DNA of 64,000 bases from Anoxybacteroides voinovskiense. GTDB lineage: Bacteria > Bacillota > Bacilli > Bacillales > Anoxybacillaceae. The notes beneath the pieces were generated by a model. That model saw nothing but the letters and a program-made list of their open reading frames with translations, was not told the origin of the DNA and did not search any database. The stretch's first letter is position 1. Every line of letters starts with the position of its first letter. The stretch is taken from contig NZ_JACIDE010000012.1 in NCBI RefSeq assembly GCF_014196205.1, positions 1 through 64,000 of the forward strand, given 5' to 3'. Of the stretch, positions 1-7,157 are shown in pieces. The position numbers were made by a program, and so were the translations under genes.

Positions 1-200
1 TCTGCGTCCATTCCTTTCGTTTTGAGCAGTTTGTCTAGCTTGTTGTAAGAAAGGTATGTGCCATGTTGAAAAAAAGTTTGCCTGACTTGATAGTTTGCAA
101 AGTTGTACAAATTCTTTGATTGGAAGCAATATTCGTCTAACATGTGATAATAAGGATGAGTAGGACAAATGATATGCCTTTCAACACGATTCCCTTCCAT
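1..200 (-). CDS. tnpB: TnpB RNA-guided endonuclease, N-terminal fragment (runs off window)
   Basis: The reverse strand encodes about 66 residues beginning MEGNRVERHI and containing the SKNLYNFANYQVRQ stretch typical of TnpB N-termini. The gene is cut by the window edge, so the RuvC active site and zinc finger lie outside. TnpB proteins are omega-RNA-guided DNA nucleases of IS200/IS605 and IS607 elements. Two in-frame ATGs exist (209 and 200). The GGAGGTG at 211-217 is almost on top of the first and about 10-12 nt from the second, so 200 is preferred. The start lies inside the 3-prime end of tnpA, implying translational coupling. Confidence 0.85.
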   Translation of the reverse strand, partial: MEGNRVERHIICPTHPYYHMLDEYCFQSKNLYNFANYQVRQTFFQHGTYLSYNKLDKLLKTKGMDA

Positions 201-825
201 CTTCGCCATTCACCTCCTTTTCTTCTAATATCTTTTTTATTTTTTGTCCTTTTCTTTTAGAGTATAATCTCATCGAATAACAATGCAATAAACGAACGAT
301 TTCTTCAAATATCTCCTCGCTATCTAATTTTTCAGACCCTACTTCACTCATAACGATGATCTCACAATTGTACTTTTTAAACAAATGAGAAAATAATTCA
401 AACCCTACTCTGCTTAATCTGTCTTTATAAGTAATGACAACCCTTTCTACTTTTCCTGCAATGACATCGTCAAGTAATTTGAAAAAGTCTTTTCTCTTTT
501 CAAAACTGATGCCACTTGCTACATCTGAAAATACTTTTGACACAGAATACCCATTTGCAAAACAAAATTGTTTTAGCATCTGAATTTGATTTTCTAAATC
601 AGCTTTCTGTTTTGGTGTAGAAACTCTCGCATATATATAAGTTTTTCTTTCTACCCCTTTGTTGAACAACTTATACACACTATCTTTATCATAATCATAT
701 CTACCATTAGGTAGAATATTTACTTTGATTCCCCCTTCTTTAACGTATTTTGTTAAAGTAGGTCTTGATAGTTGAAGCAATTCTAATACTTCTTTTGCTT
801 TTATTGGAATTACCACCTTTCGCAA
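181..825 (-). CDS. tnpA: IS607-type serine recombinase TnpA
   Basis: About 214 residues. The N-terminus has a MerR/Xis-like helix-turn-helix (residues about 8-35, KEVLELLQLSRPTL). It is followed by a small serine-resolvase catalytic domain opening with YIYARVST (nucleophile Ser in the RVST motif), then DLENQ and the KDRLSRVGFELF segment. This order (HTH before the catalytic domain) is the IS607 arrangement, opposite to ordinary resolvases. The TTG at 825 is the furthest possible start. A GAAAGGTGG stretch lies just after it, so the true start may be slightly internal. Overlaps tnpB by about 20 nt. Base composition is more AT-rich than its neighbours, consistent with acquisition. Confidence 0.88.
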   Translation of the reverse strand: MRKVVIPIKAKEVLELLQLSRPTLTKYVKEGGIKVNILPNGRYDYDKDSVYKLFNKGVERKTYIYARVSTPKQKADLENQIQMLKQFCFANGYSVSKVFSDVASGISFEKRKDFFKLLDDVIAGKVERVVITYKDRLSRVGFELFSHLFKKYNCEIIVMSEVGSEKLDSEEIFEEIVRLLHCYSMRLYSKRKGQKIKKILEEKEVNGEDGRESC

Positions 826-946
826 TATGATGATAACATATTGCCAGATTAAAAATAACTATTTTTATAAAAATTTTTAATTATTTTTATTTATTTGGTT
901 AATTTTATTATCCATATACGTATAGATTGTGCAAAAGTTTCAAAAA

Positions 947-971
947 AAAGAGGCGCGATTTGCACCTCTTT
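947..971. terminator. Hairpin terminator at boundary of IS and PAS-GGDEF-EAL gene
   Basis: Arms AAAGAGG (947-953) and CCTCTTT (965-971). On the minus strand the hairpin is followed by a run of eight T, fitting a terminator for the phosphodiesterase gene, whose stop lies 125 nt upstream with the dispersed repeat in between. Confidence 0.7.
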
Positions 972-975
972 ATTT

Positions 976-1099
976 AAAGGTAAGAAAGTATAAAATTTCA
1001 CGATTAGGTGGAGCGCTGTCTAGCTCCAAGCGCCATTTCCCTCCTCGGTGGGGCTTGTGCGATCTTCGCCGATCGGCGGGCGCTTTGCGCTTTTCTTAT
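976..1099 (+). repeat. Dispersed structured repeat, copy 1 (about 124 bp)
   Basis: Almost the same sequence recurs inverted at 30735-30863. Shared blocks include AAAGGTAAGAAAGTATAAAA at one end, GGTGGAGCGCTGTCTAGCTC in the middle and GCGGGCGCTTT...CTTTTCTTAT at the other. This copy lacks about 12 bp (CGGCCTGAGGCG) present in copy 2, which removes part of one hairpin arm. Its end overlaps the stop codon of the phosphodiesterase gene. No ORF. Function unknown. GC-rich repeats of this type are scattered in intergenic regions of thermophilic Bacillaceae, as I recall them. Confidence 0.88.
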
Positions 1100-3501
1100 T
1101 TGCTCCATCGCGCAATCAGCGATTGGACATGTTCTAATACAACTGGCAATTGTTCAAATGGCACCGGACGGCTAAAGTAATATCCTTGCATTTCTTCGCA
1201 GCCTTTTTCTAAAAGAAAACGAACTTGTTCTTCGGTTTCCACCCCTTCTGCCGTGACAAATAAATGCAGTTGATGGGAAAGCGAAATAATCGCACGGACA
1301 ATTTCTTCCCCTTTTTGATTGTCGCTAATATTGCGAATGAATGACCGGTCAATTTTTACTGCATCAATCGGAAAGCGGTTCAAATAATTCAGCGACGAAT
1401 AGCTAACGCCAAAATCGTCGATGGCAATTGTAATGCCCCGTTGCTTTAACTTTTGTAAAATAGGCACTACTTCTGCCGGCTCTTTCATAATCGCTGTTTC
1501 CGTAATTTCAAACACAAAAAACGACGGGCTTGTTTTCTCTGTAGCAAAAATATGCGACACGATATTTTCGAGCTGTTTGTCTAAAAATTGCCTTGCAGAT
1601 AAATTGACCGCCATTTTTATATCGTAAAAACCTGCTTGCTGCAATTTTTTTAAATCGCGGCACGCTTGCCTCAACACCCAGCGCCCGATATCATGAATCA
1701 TATTTGTTTCTTCGGCAATCGGAATAAACTCCGCCGGGCTAATCATTCCAAGCTGCGGGTGGTTCCAGCGGACAAGCGCTTCAAGGCTAATTGTCCCTAA
1801 CGACATATTTACTTTCGGTTGATAATGAAGCGACAGTTCTTCTTTTTCAAGCGCGATTTGCAAATCGTTTTCTAAGCGGATTTTTTTTACAAAAATATCT
1901 TGCATATGCGCCTCGTATTCGGCGATGCGACTTGTCCCGTTCATTTTCGAATAATACACAGCCTTATCAGCATTGCTCAATAACGTCTCCACAGACAAAT
2001 TCGCATCATAGGCATAACTTATTCCAATATTTGTCGTAATATTTAGCTTTTCTCCAGCGATAAAATACGGTTCTTGTAACAGTCGGTCTAATTTTTCAAG
2101 CAATTTTTTCAGTTCTTGTTCGTGTTCATAAATATAGGCAACAACAAACTCATCATCGCTCACCCGCGCTAACAACGTCTGCTCCGATTGAACCACTTTT
2201 AGTCGTTTTGCCACTTGGCGTAACAGTTCATCACCGTTCGCATGACCGAGGAAGTCGTTAATAAATTTAAACCGGTGAATATCGATAAGCAGCACGGCTA
2301 ATCCAGTATGATTTAACAACAACTCATTCAGCTTCTCACGTAAATATTGGCGGTTGTAAAGCCCTGTCAGTACATCGTACTGCGCCATATATTCCATTTC
2401 TTTTTCGATGCTTTTTTGCTCAGAAACGTCGCGAATGACGAGAAATTTCGCTTCATGATTGTAATATGGAATCGCCATTTCACGTACATTTACTTCTTTT
2501 CGGCTCCCATCGAGCGCTATTAGCGTCCGTTCTTGCTGGTCGTTTTGTGGCAAAAAGAAATGTAACGGTTTTCCTTCTACTTCATATAGTTGTTTCGCTT
2601 TGACCATACGAAGCCCAGCTGAGTTCATATACATGATGGTGTCATCGACTTGAATAACGACCATATCCGGCAAAAATTCGACCACTTTCCGATATAGTTC
2701 TTCGCTTTGCCGGAGCCGCTCTTTCACTTTTACAAAATCAGTAAAATCTCTTAACATCGCCAGCCCGGCGACGACGCATCCGTTTTTGTCAAACACCGGC
2801 ATGACGTTGGCGGAAACATATACTTTTGTACCATTTTGATGGGTTAATGTCATTCGAACCGCCGTTAAACTTTCCCCTTGCCCAAGCCGCATTAAACTTT
2901 GTTCAAACTTCGACTTGTATTCCGGGAACGCACGCAAAATATTTTGCGAAAGCATCTCCTCTTTTTTCCATCCGAGCAAGCGCTCCAATTCGTTATTAAT
3001 GCGTAAAATTTGCCCTGTCAAATCAAACATCGCCAACGCGTCATGTGAGTAGGCAAATAATAAATGGAATAGCTGATGAATTTCCGTAAACTGCTCTTCA
3101 CGCTTAATCGACTCTGTAATATCTCTTGTAAACGAGAGAACGTACACGACATCGCCATGTTGGTCAAAAATCGGAAGCAGCGTCGATTCGCCGATTCGAT
3201 ATTCATCCGCTACGTTCATTTGGTCACGATACGTTACAACCGATTTTGTTTCGGCAACTTTACGATATTGGGAGTTTAAATGATTCGCAATTTTTTCAGG
3301 ATAAATATCGTCAATGCATTTCCCGATATCTTCTGCTGTTAAACTTGCTAAATGGAGCGCTTTTGGACTGACGTGGATGTAACGAAACCGTGTCCCTTTT
3401 TCCACTTTCATTAAAAATACGATATCAAACAATTGTTCCATTACATCAAATAACAGCTGTTCATCCGCTAATAGTTTTTGTACAAACTGATTTTTCCTCA
3501 T
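1096..3501 (-). CDS. PAS-PAS-PAS-GGDEF-EAL cyclic-di-GMP phosphodiesterase
   Basis: About 801 residues, cytoplasmic, no membrane segments. Three PAS domains (about 15-130, 137-260 and 265-375) precede a GGDEF domain (about 380-540) and an EAL domain (about 555-795). The GGDEF active site reads SDDEF instead of GGDEF, so cyclase activity is doubtful. The EAL domain keeps EALVRW, the AIDDFG loop, KIDRSF, TAEGVE and MQGYYFSRP, as expected for an active phosphodiesterase that hydrolyses cyclic-di-GMP. The start at 3501 is chosen because AAAGGA lies 9 nt upstream; ATGs at 3510 and 3534 have no usable site. Monocistronic on the minus strand. Confidence 0.92.
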   Translation of the reverse strand: MRKNQFVQKLLADEQLLFDVMEQLFDIVFLMKVEKGTRFRYIHVSPKALHLASLTAEDIGKCIDDIYPEKIANHLNSQYRKVAETKSVVTYRDQMNVADEYRIGESTLLPIFDQHGDVVYVLSFTRDITESIKREEQFTEIHQLFHLLFAYSHDALAMFDLTGQILRINNELERLLGWKKEEMLSQNILRAFPEYKSKFEQSLMRLGQGESLTAVRMTLTHQNGTKVYVSANVMPVFDKNGCVVAGLAMLRDFTDFVKVKERLRQSEELYRKVVEFLPDMVVIQVDDTIMYMNSAGLRMVKAKQLYEVEGKPLHFFLPQNDQQERTLIALDGSRKEVNVREMAIPYYNHEAKFLVIRDVSEQKSIEKEMEYMAQYDVLTGLYNRQYLREKLNELLLNHTGLAVLLIDIHRFKFINDFLGHANGDELLRQVAKRLKVVQSEQTLLARVSDDEFVVAYIYEHEQELKKLLEKLDRLLQEPYFIAGEKLNITTNIGISYAYDANLSVETLLSNADKAVYYSKMNGTSRIAEYEAHMQDIFVKKIRLENDLQIALEKEELSLHYQPKVNMSLGTISLEALVRWNHPQLGMISPAEFIPIAEETNMIHDIGRWVLRQACRDLKKLQQAGFYDIKMAVNLSARQFLDKQLENIVSHIFATEKTSPSFFVFEITETAIMKEPAEVVPILQKLKQRGITIAIDDFGVSYSSLNYLNRFPIDAVKIDRSFIRNISDNQKGEEIVRAIISLSHQLHLFVTAEGVETEEQVRFLLEKGCEEMQGYYFSRPVPFEQLPVVLEHVQSLIARWSK

Positions 3502-3535
3502 TCGACTCATTCCTTTATGTTTCTCTCGTTGCACT

Positions 3536-3803
3536 TGTTTCTATCAGGCGTGTTGATTAACCAATAAAAACCAGTTGACATCGCTCTATTTCTAGCTTTT
3601 CTGCCTTAGTCGGCAAGCGAACCGCTTGCCGACTGGGCATGCGCACAGCATGCCCTCCTCGAACAATGAACACTTTGCGGGCAAATCTCATTTGCCCGCC
3701 GGCGTTCTTGTTCGAGGGAAGAGGCAGAAAAGCTTGTGTTCAGTTATATGATTCTGTGTTTTTTTAGTAAAATAATGGATAATCAACACCCGTGTGTTTC
3801 TAT
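3536..3803. mobile_element. MITE-like element A1 with 9-bp target duplication and nested palindromes
   Basis: The direct repeat TGTTTCTAT (3536-3544 and 3795-3803) brackets a 250-bp non-coding insert. Insert ends are imperfect inverted repeats: left CAGGCGTGTTGATTAACC, right GGATAATCAACACCCGTG. A shorter relative with the same ends lies at 27014-27127. The middle (3594-3734) is a four-way-junction palindrome. No transposase is encoded, so movement would need a trans-acting enzyme that this window does not reveal. Confidence 0.8.
3594..3734. repeat. Four-way-junction palindrome inside element A1
   Basis: A perfect 13-bp outer stem (3594-3606 with 3722-3734) encloses three arms. Arm one is 12 bp with a 3-nt loop (3608-3619/3623-3634). 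Arm two is 8 bp (3635-3642/3648-3655). Arm three is compound: CTCGAACAA/TTGTTCGAG (3658-3666/3708-3716), GAAC/GTTC, and an inner 10-bp stem (3677-3686/3690-3699). Every base pair is read directly from the sequence. The same architecture in reversed order is found at 26852-26990 with different sequence. Confidence 0.9.
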
Positions 3804-4036
3804 TATATATTTCGGCAAGCGTACAAAAATTTTAATAATCCCCAACAAAAAAACCTTATCCCTCCAATGGAAGGATAAGGATATTTTACTTGTTTTAACT
3901 GTTCAAATAACTGTTGCGGTAGATGTTGAATCGAATCAATTACTCCATCTAGCTTTGCTTCAATGCGATACAATAAATAAAATGTGACGACAATCGGAAA
4001 CCCGACGTCAGAAATAAACGAAAGGTATGTTTCCAT
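3803..4036 (-). CDS. YvrJ family small membrane protein, read through its terminator
   Basis: Begins METYLSFISDVGFPIV, matching the short YvrJ family (about 45-50 residues) with one membrane helix at about residues 8-25 and a LPQQ segment near residue 40. The start at 4036 follows a GCGAGG site. The usual stop after about 50 codons is absent: the frame continues through the intrinsic terminator at 3847-3880 to give 77 residues. The tail therefore looks non-native. Last gene of the DUF1659-DUF2922-YvrJ trio, a recurrent Bacillaceae cluster of unknown role. Confidence 0.75.
   Translation of the reverse strand: METYLSFISDVGFPIVVTFYLLYRIEAKLDGVIDSIQHLPQQLFEQLKQVKYPYPSIGGIRFFCWGLLKFLYACRNI
3847..3880 (-). 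terminator. Terminator of YvrJ/DUF2922/DUF1659 operon
   Basis: Stem 3854-3865 with 3869-3880 (CCTTATCC core, one mismatch), followed on the minus strand by seven T (3847-3853). It lies inside the open frame of the yvrJ-like gene. Confidence 0.88.
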
Positions 4037-4088
4037 CGTAATCGCCTCGCTTTTATAGCTAAAGGGCCAGCAAAACTGGCCCCCTTTC

Positions 4089-4307
4089 CTATGGTAATGC
4101 AACGTCTGTCACGTCGTGCTGCAACAGCCGCGCCCCTTGCTTGCCGACTAAATCTCCACCGCTTGATGTGAAAATGTTAGCAGCAATAATAGTATCCATT
4201 ACGGCAGATACTTGTTGGGCGTTAACTGGCTCAACTGGATGGTCAATAATGATCCGGACCGCTTTCCCTTGTTGGTTCAAAAATTGTAGTTCTAGCGTTT
4301 TCTCCAT
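4089..4307 (-). CDS. DUF2922 family protein
   Basis: 72 residues, MEKTLELQFLNQQGKAVRII..., matching the small DUF2922 family found next to DUF1659 and YvrJ proteins in Bacillaceae. AAAGGAGGACGCAGGAC precedes the ATG. No membrane segment. Function unknown. Middle gene of a three-gene minus-strand operon. Confidence 0.78.
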   Translation of the reverse strand: MEKTLELQFLNQQGKAVRIIIDHPVEPVNAQQVSAVMDTIIAANIFTSSGGDLVGKQGARLLQHDVTDVALP

Positions 4308-4325
4308 GTCCTGCGTCCTCCTTTA

Positions 4326-4544
4326 TCAGTTTGTAATGAAATGCATATCGCTTCGTTCAATTTGCGCAAGCGGGTAGGCTTGCAATGAAGCAAGTGCTTG
4401 GGAAACCGCAAGCAGCTGCTCTGGTGTTGCCGTTACTTTAATGTTATTGAAGCTTTTGCGGCGGTACATTGGCTTCCCTGTTTCGTCTGTGCCTACTTCA
4501 AAAACGAGCCGCAATTGCGATTGCTGAATGAGTGATTGCGCCAT
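4326..4544 (-). CDS. DUF1659 family protein
   Basis: 72 residues from MAQSLIQQSQLRLVFEVG, with FNNIKVTATPEQLLAVSQALASLQ, as in the DUF1659 family. The GTG at 4553 overlaps the AAAGGAGG site, so the ATG at 4544 is the start. First gene of the trio with DUF2922 and YvrJ. Function unknown. Confidence 0.78.
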   Translation of the reverse strand: MAQSLIQQSQLRLVFEVGTDETGKPMYRRKSFNNIKVTATPEQLLAVSQALASLQAYPLAQIERSDMHFITN

Positions 4545-4640
4545 CTCGTTCACCTCCTTTCGCCTATACTATCGAAGCAAAAGGAGAAAAAGGATAGGAC
4601 AGTGTAAAAAATTTTCCTAAAACCTTCTGGAGTAAATTAT

Positions 4641-4695
4641 TTGACAACCGGTGATAGTAACTTTACAATAAAGACAATTAACTTACAAAAAGTTA
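4641..4695 (+). promoter_or_regulatory. SigA promoter and palindromic operator of yodC-like gene
   Basis: -35 TTGACA (4641-4646), 17-bp spacer, -10 TACAAT (4664-4669). Just downstream, over the expected transcript start, is the inverted repeat TAACTT-5-AAGTTA (4679-4695) with further TAACT/GTTAC half-sites around it. In B. subtilis yodC is repressed by the quinone-sensing MarR/DUF24 regulator YodB. A YodB-like repressor is the natural candidate, but none is encoded nearby. Confidence 0.7.
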
Positions 4696-4733
4696 GTTAC
4701 TTAAATAAAAATACTAAATAGGAGGTAGTAACT

Positions 4734-5369
4734 ATGACAACTTCAACAATAACGGCAAAAGATTTTTTAACGGTAGTAAACGAACGACAATCGATTCGCA
4801 AATACAATCCAGACGTTACAATTAGCAAAGAGGAATTGACAGAAATCATTGAAATTGCTGGAAAAGCACCTTCTGCGTGGAATTTACAACATTGGCACTT
4901 TTTCGTCATCCATGGAAAAGAAGCGCAGCAACGGCTTCTCCCAATTGCATACAACCAGCAGCAAATTGTGGATGCTTCTGCTGTCATTGCCGTTTTAGGG
5001 GATTTAGAAGCAAATCGAAACACCGACGCAGTATATGACCCACTTGTGCAAATGGGCGCAATGACAAAAGAAGTGAAAGAAACATTAGCGCAACAAATCG
5101 AAACAGCATATAAAAACAAACAATACGCTCGCGACGCCGCGTTCAGCAACGCCTCCCTTGCAGCGATGCAACTTATGCTCGCCGCAACTGCGAAAGGATG
5201 GAACACATGCCCGATTGGCGGCTTCGATGCGGAAAAATTTGCGGCCGAATTCGAAGTGCCGAGCCGTTATATCCCTGTCATGCTCATCACGATTGGGAAA
5301 AGTAGTGCACCAGCTCATCGTTCTACTCGACTCCCGGTTGAAGCAACGACGACATGGGTTGTGGAATAA
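4734..5369 (+). CDS. yodC: YodC-type NAD(P)H nitroreductase
   Basis: 211 residues, one nitroreductase fold. RQSIRKY (about 18-24) binds the FMN phosphate, and APSAWNLQHWHF (about 46-57), VIAVLGD and CPIGGFD (about 160-166) match YodC/YdgI-type enzymes closely. Predicted to reduce quinones or nitroaromatics with NAD(P)H, using FMN, in the cytosol. A GGAGG site lies 7-8 nt before the ATG. Single gene with its own promoter/operator and a shared bidirectional terminator. Its partner theme in this window is MhqR, another quinone-response regulator. Confidence 0.9.
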   Translation: MTTSTITAKDFLTVVNERQSIRKYNPDVTISKEELTEIIEIAGKAPSAWNLQHWHFFVIHGKEAQQRLLPIAYNQQQIVDASAVIAVLGDLEANRNTDAVYDPLVQMGAMTKEVKETLAQQIETAYKNKQYARDAAFSNASLAAMQLMLAATAKGWNTCPIGGFDAEKFAAEFEVPSRYIPVMLITIGKSSAPAHRSTRLPVEATTTWVVE

Positions 5370-5372
5370 GAA

Positions 5373-5404
5373 AAAGAGGCGGCCTACTTTCGGCTCGCCT
5401 CTTT
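5373..5404. terminator. Bidirectional terminator between yodC and sensor kinase
   Basis: Perfect 9-bp stem AAAGAGGCG (5373-5381)/CGCCTCTTT (5396-5404) with A and T flanks. The stop codon of the opposing kinase gene lies in the loop. Confidence 0.85.
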
Positions 5405-6655
5405 ATATATCGGCAACGATACGTGCACTACCGTTCCCTTTCCGACTTCGCTATCAATGTTTATCGTTCCTTTATGTTCATGAATAATTTTTGTACTTGT
5501 TGTTAACCCAAGTCCCATTCCTTTTTCTTTTAACGTAAAAAACGGTTCGCCAATTTTTTCTAAGCGTTCTTTTGAAATGCCAATGCCTGTATCCGCGATG
5601 GTGATATGCGCATTCTCCTCTTCTAACCAAATTCGCACATTTAACTTTCCGCCTTTTGGCATCGCTTCAATCGCATTTTTCATAATGTTAATAAACACTT
5701 GTATCAACTGGTTTTTCTCCCCGAAAATAACTACTTTCGGTTCTCGATTATCGATGGAAACGTCGACACTATTCAATAACGCTTCATGGCTAATTAAATG
5801 AACGACATAATCAATCGCTTCACAAAGAAGAAACGGTTTGTAGCAATGGCTTTGCGGTTTAGCAAGCACGAGCAGCTCGCTGACAATTTGATTAATTCGC
5901 TCCAATTCTTCTAAAACAATATCGATATACGCTTCTTTCACTTCGCGCGTTTCTTTCATCATTTGCATAAACCCTTTAATGGACGTAAGCGGATTGCGAA
6001 TTTCGTGGGCAATGCCCGCTGCCAATTCCCCAAGAACGGATAGCTTTTCTTTTTTCAATAGCAATTCTTCAGCCACTTTTTGTTGCGTAATATCCCGACC
6101 GATCGTTAACAATCCTTTTCGCTCGCCGTTCTCGTCAAAGAGCGGTACTTTAATCACGTCAAACGTTTTCATTTCCCCGCTTGGCACCATAAACGATTCT
6201 TGCGCGCGCGTCATCGCCCCTTTTTTCCATGCTTCTTCATCGGTTTTGACGCAATAAGCAAACGCTTCTTTGAAAAATGGGACAATCTCCCCTAGATCTA
6301 GATCAGTTTTTCCATAATAATCCACATCTTCAAGGTGGTACAATTTCCGTCCAAAATCGTTCACGCGCAGCCAGCGACCTTCACTATCTTTAAAACAAAC
6401 GAAATCCGGCATAGAGTTAATAAGCGTAGACAGCTGTTGCTCATCTTCTACTGTTTTTTTCAACTGTTCGCTTTTTTCCATCATCCGGTAAAGGAAAAAC
6501 GCTGACAATAGTACAAACAATCCACCTTTCGCAATGCTAACGATCACTTGCGCAGGATAATCGAAATGAAACATTTGCAAGATAACATCTGTCGCTACAA
6601 TCCAGCAGACGCTAAATAAAAGATACAAAACAACCGTTTTTTGTTTTTTGAGCAC
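5384..6655 (-). CDS. PAS-domain sensor histidine kinase, membrane-bound, sporulation-kinase type
   Basis: 423 residues. Two N-terminal membrane helices (about 8-27 and 36-58) with almost no external loop. One PAS domain with PAC (about 78-198) then HisKA (about 205-270, phospho-acceptor in GIAHEIRNPLTSIKGF) and HATPase_c (N box NAIEAMPKGG, DTGIGI, GLGLTTS). The kinase core resembles the KinA-KinE group that feeds the Spo0F phosphorelay, and no response regulator is adjacent, as for those orphan kinases. Start is GTG at 6655 with a weak, distant GGAG, so the exact N-terminus is uncertain. Confidence 0.88.
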   Translation of the reverse strand: MLKKQKTVVLYLLFSVCWIVATDVILQMFHFDYPAQVIVSIAKGGLFVLLSAFFLYRMMEKSEQLKKTVEDEQQLSTLINSMPDFVCFKDSEGRWLRVNDFGRKLYHLEDVDYYGKTDLDLGEIVPFFKEAFAYCVKTDEEAWKKGAMTRAQESFMVPSGEMKTFDVIKVPLFDENGERKGLLTIGRDITQQKVAEELLLKKEKLSVLGELAAGIAHEIRNPLTSIKGFMQMMKETREVKEAYIDIVLEELERINQIVSELLVLAKPQSHCYKPFLLCEAIDYVVHLISHEALLNSVDVSIDNREPKVVIFGEKNQLIQVFINIMKNAIEAMPKGGKLNVRIWLEEENAHITIADTGIGISKERLEKIGEPFFTLKEKGMGLGLTTSTKIIHEHKGTINIDSEVGKGTVVHVSLPIYKEASRK

Positions 6656-6741
6656 CTTTCCATCGAACTCCTAACATTCATTCAATAACTCAAAAGCGGC
6701 GAAGCGTGCAAGCTCCACCGCTTAATTTTGCGGCATACGTA

Positions 6742-6993
6742 TTACATTTCATGAACCCAATATAGCAACTTGTCTACAAACGCCGTTGCCTGTTCGTACG
6801 TCATCGTTTTTTGCAGCGACGTTAACAGCTTCGTTCGCAACATATTTGTTTCGTCTTCATAACGAATAAAACAGGACCATTCGAAATCCGGAACAGCAAC
6901 GACTATATACTCTTCTTTTTTATTTTCGTAAATATAGACGTTTGTTACCGTCCGTTCATCCAATACGTTTGCTTTCCGTATTTTCACCGTCAC
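6742..6993 (-). CDS. YueH-like small protein
   Basis: 83 residues, MTVKIRKANVLDERTVTNVYIYENKKEEYIV..., resembling the YueH family of Bacillaceae by memory of the family, not by search. Soluble, mixed alpha/beta, no recognised catalytic residues. The ATG/GTG region follows a GAAGAGGTG site. Function unknown. Stands alone between the kinase and a small plus-strand gene. Confidence 0.6.
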   Translation of the reverse strand: MTVKIRKANVLDERTVTNVYIYENKKEEYIVVAVPDFEWSCFIRYEDETNMLRTKLLTSLQKTMTYEQATAFVDKLLYWVHEM

Positions 6994-7101
6994 ACCTCTT
7001 CAACTACTATAAGAATGTAGCTTTATTTTATCAAAATTTTACAGACTGTTCAAATAGAAATTTTATCCCATTAATAAAATAAAGAATATTCAAAAAAATT
7101 A

Positions 7102-7130
7102 TTGACGAATTGTGACAAAAATGTGACAAT
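7102..7130 (+). promoter_or_regulatory. Putative SigA promoter of 45-residue membrane protein
   Basis: TTGACG (7102-7107), 17-bp spacer, GACAAT (7125-7130), 28 nt before the start codon of the small gene. Confidence 0.5.
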
Positions 7131-7157
7131 AGAAAAAAGGAAAAGGAAGTGATAAAA

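Larger units (their letters stand above)
1..945 (-). mobile_element. IS607-family insertion sequence, truncated by window edge
   Basis: Two overlapping minus-strand genes, a MerR-HTH serine recombinase (TnpA) followed by TnpB, are the signature gene pair of IS607-type elements. The element continues beyond base 1. Its 5-prime end cannot be fixed because IS607 elements lack terminal inverted repeats and target duplications. The very AT-rich tail upstream of tnpA (about 826-940) probably belongs to it, and the first clearly host feature is the hairpin at 947-971. The outer limit of 945 is therefore an estimate. Confidence 0.7.

Noticed and set aside
929-1180. 83-codon plus-strand open frame
   Set aside because: Runs through the dispersed repeat and antisense to the phosphodiesterase; no ribosome binding site.
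3594-3734. Simple rho-independent terminator
   Set aside because: Multi-arm structure, no T tract, and located inside a target-duplicated insertion.
4697-5206. 169-codon open frame antisense to the nitroreductase
   Set aside because: Shadow frame of a well-defined gene; Cys/Ser-rich composition typical of antisense translation.
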